Assembly: GCA_023079485.1 (NCBI GenBank) | Contig: CM041084.1 | Location: forward strand, 107,346,967 to 107,410,966 | Source: Archilochus colubris | Taxonomy: Eukaryota > Chordata > Aves > Apodiformes > Trochilidae | Reading direction: 5' to 3' | Length of the DNA: 64,000 nucleotides | Shown: one piece after another, positions 63,887-64,000 of the stretch | Layout: the number at the start of each line of letters is the position of its first letter | Numbering within the stretch: the first letter of the stretch is position 1 | The notes under the pieces: generated by a model | What the model was told of the DNA's origin: nothing | Seen by the model: the letters and a program-made list of their open reading frames with translations, nothing else | Database searches by the model: none | Program-made: the position numbers and the translations under genes

Positions 63887-64000
63887 GTAAATTAACCTAC
63901 ATTTTATGGCAGAATAGACCATTCTGTTAAGCTTTTCTGTAAGATATAAGATTAGGATAACCCTGCAGTAACAAACAAAACAATTATTAGAATCAATTCT
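63887..64000 (+). other. Start of desmoglein intron 11
   Basis: Intronic sequence after GTAAAT. The gene continues beyond the window. Confidence 0.85.

Noticed and set aside
1..64000. CRISPR arrays, operons or a prokaryotic-type defence system
   Set aside because: No regularly spaced repeats, no dense co-directional genes; spliced exons and CR1/ERV repeats show vertebrate nuclear DNA.

Overview
This window looks like bird nuclear DNA. It is AT-rich, carries short 3'-end fragments of CR1 LINEs (the dominant avian interspersed repeat), holds an ERV-L-like endogenous retrovirus and a same-family solo LTR, and ends in a multi-exon vertebrate desmosomal cadherin gene. I cannot settle the bird lineage from sequence alone.

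Layout: (1) 1-52,430 is mostly gene-free. It holds a minus-strand solo LTR (2,490-3,305), three minus-strand CR1 fragments (about 11,038, 27,488 and 49,665), simple repeats, and one nearly complete plus-strand endogenous retrovirus (29,160-36,209). (2) The provirus has two LTRs about 97% alike by eye, a tRNA-Lys type primer binding site, a gag region broken by frame changes, a long protease-RT-RNase H-integrase reading frame interrupted by one in-frame TAG, a polypurine tract and no env. Its gag region opens with an unusual protein with three predicted membrane segments, the most surprising thing in the window. (3) 52,431-63,886 contains the first eleven coding exons of a desmoglein on the plus strand: signal peptide, propeptide, EC1-EC4 and the start of the membrane-proximal EC5. 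The gene runs off the right edge. All splice sites are canonical and the phases join without a break (541 codons plus one base). It resembles DSG4 more than DSG1.

The desmoglein is the only host gene I can support. In mammals the desmocollin and desmoglein genes form one cluster, so the long gene-poor stretch upstream may be the spacer before the desmoglein half of the cluster; that is inference. No CRISPR array, operon, tRNA or rRNA gene was seen, and no undescribed defence-like system was found.
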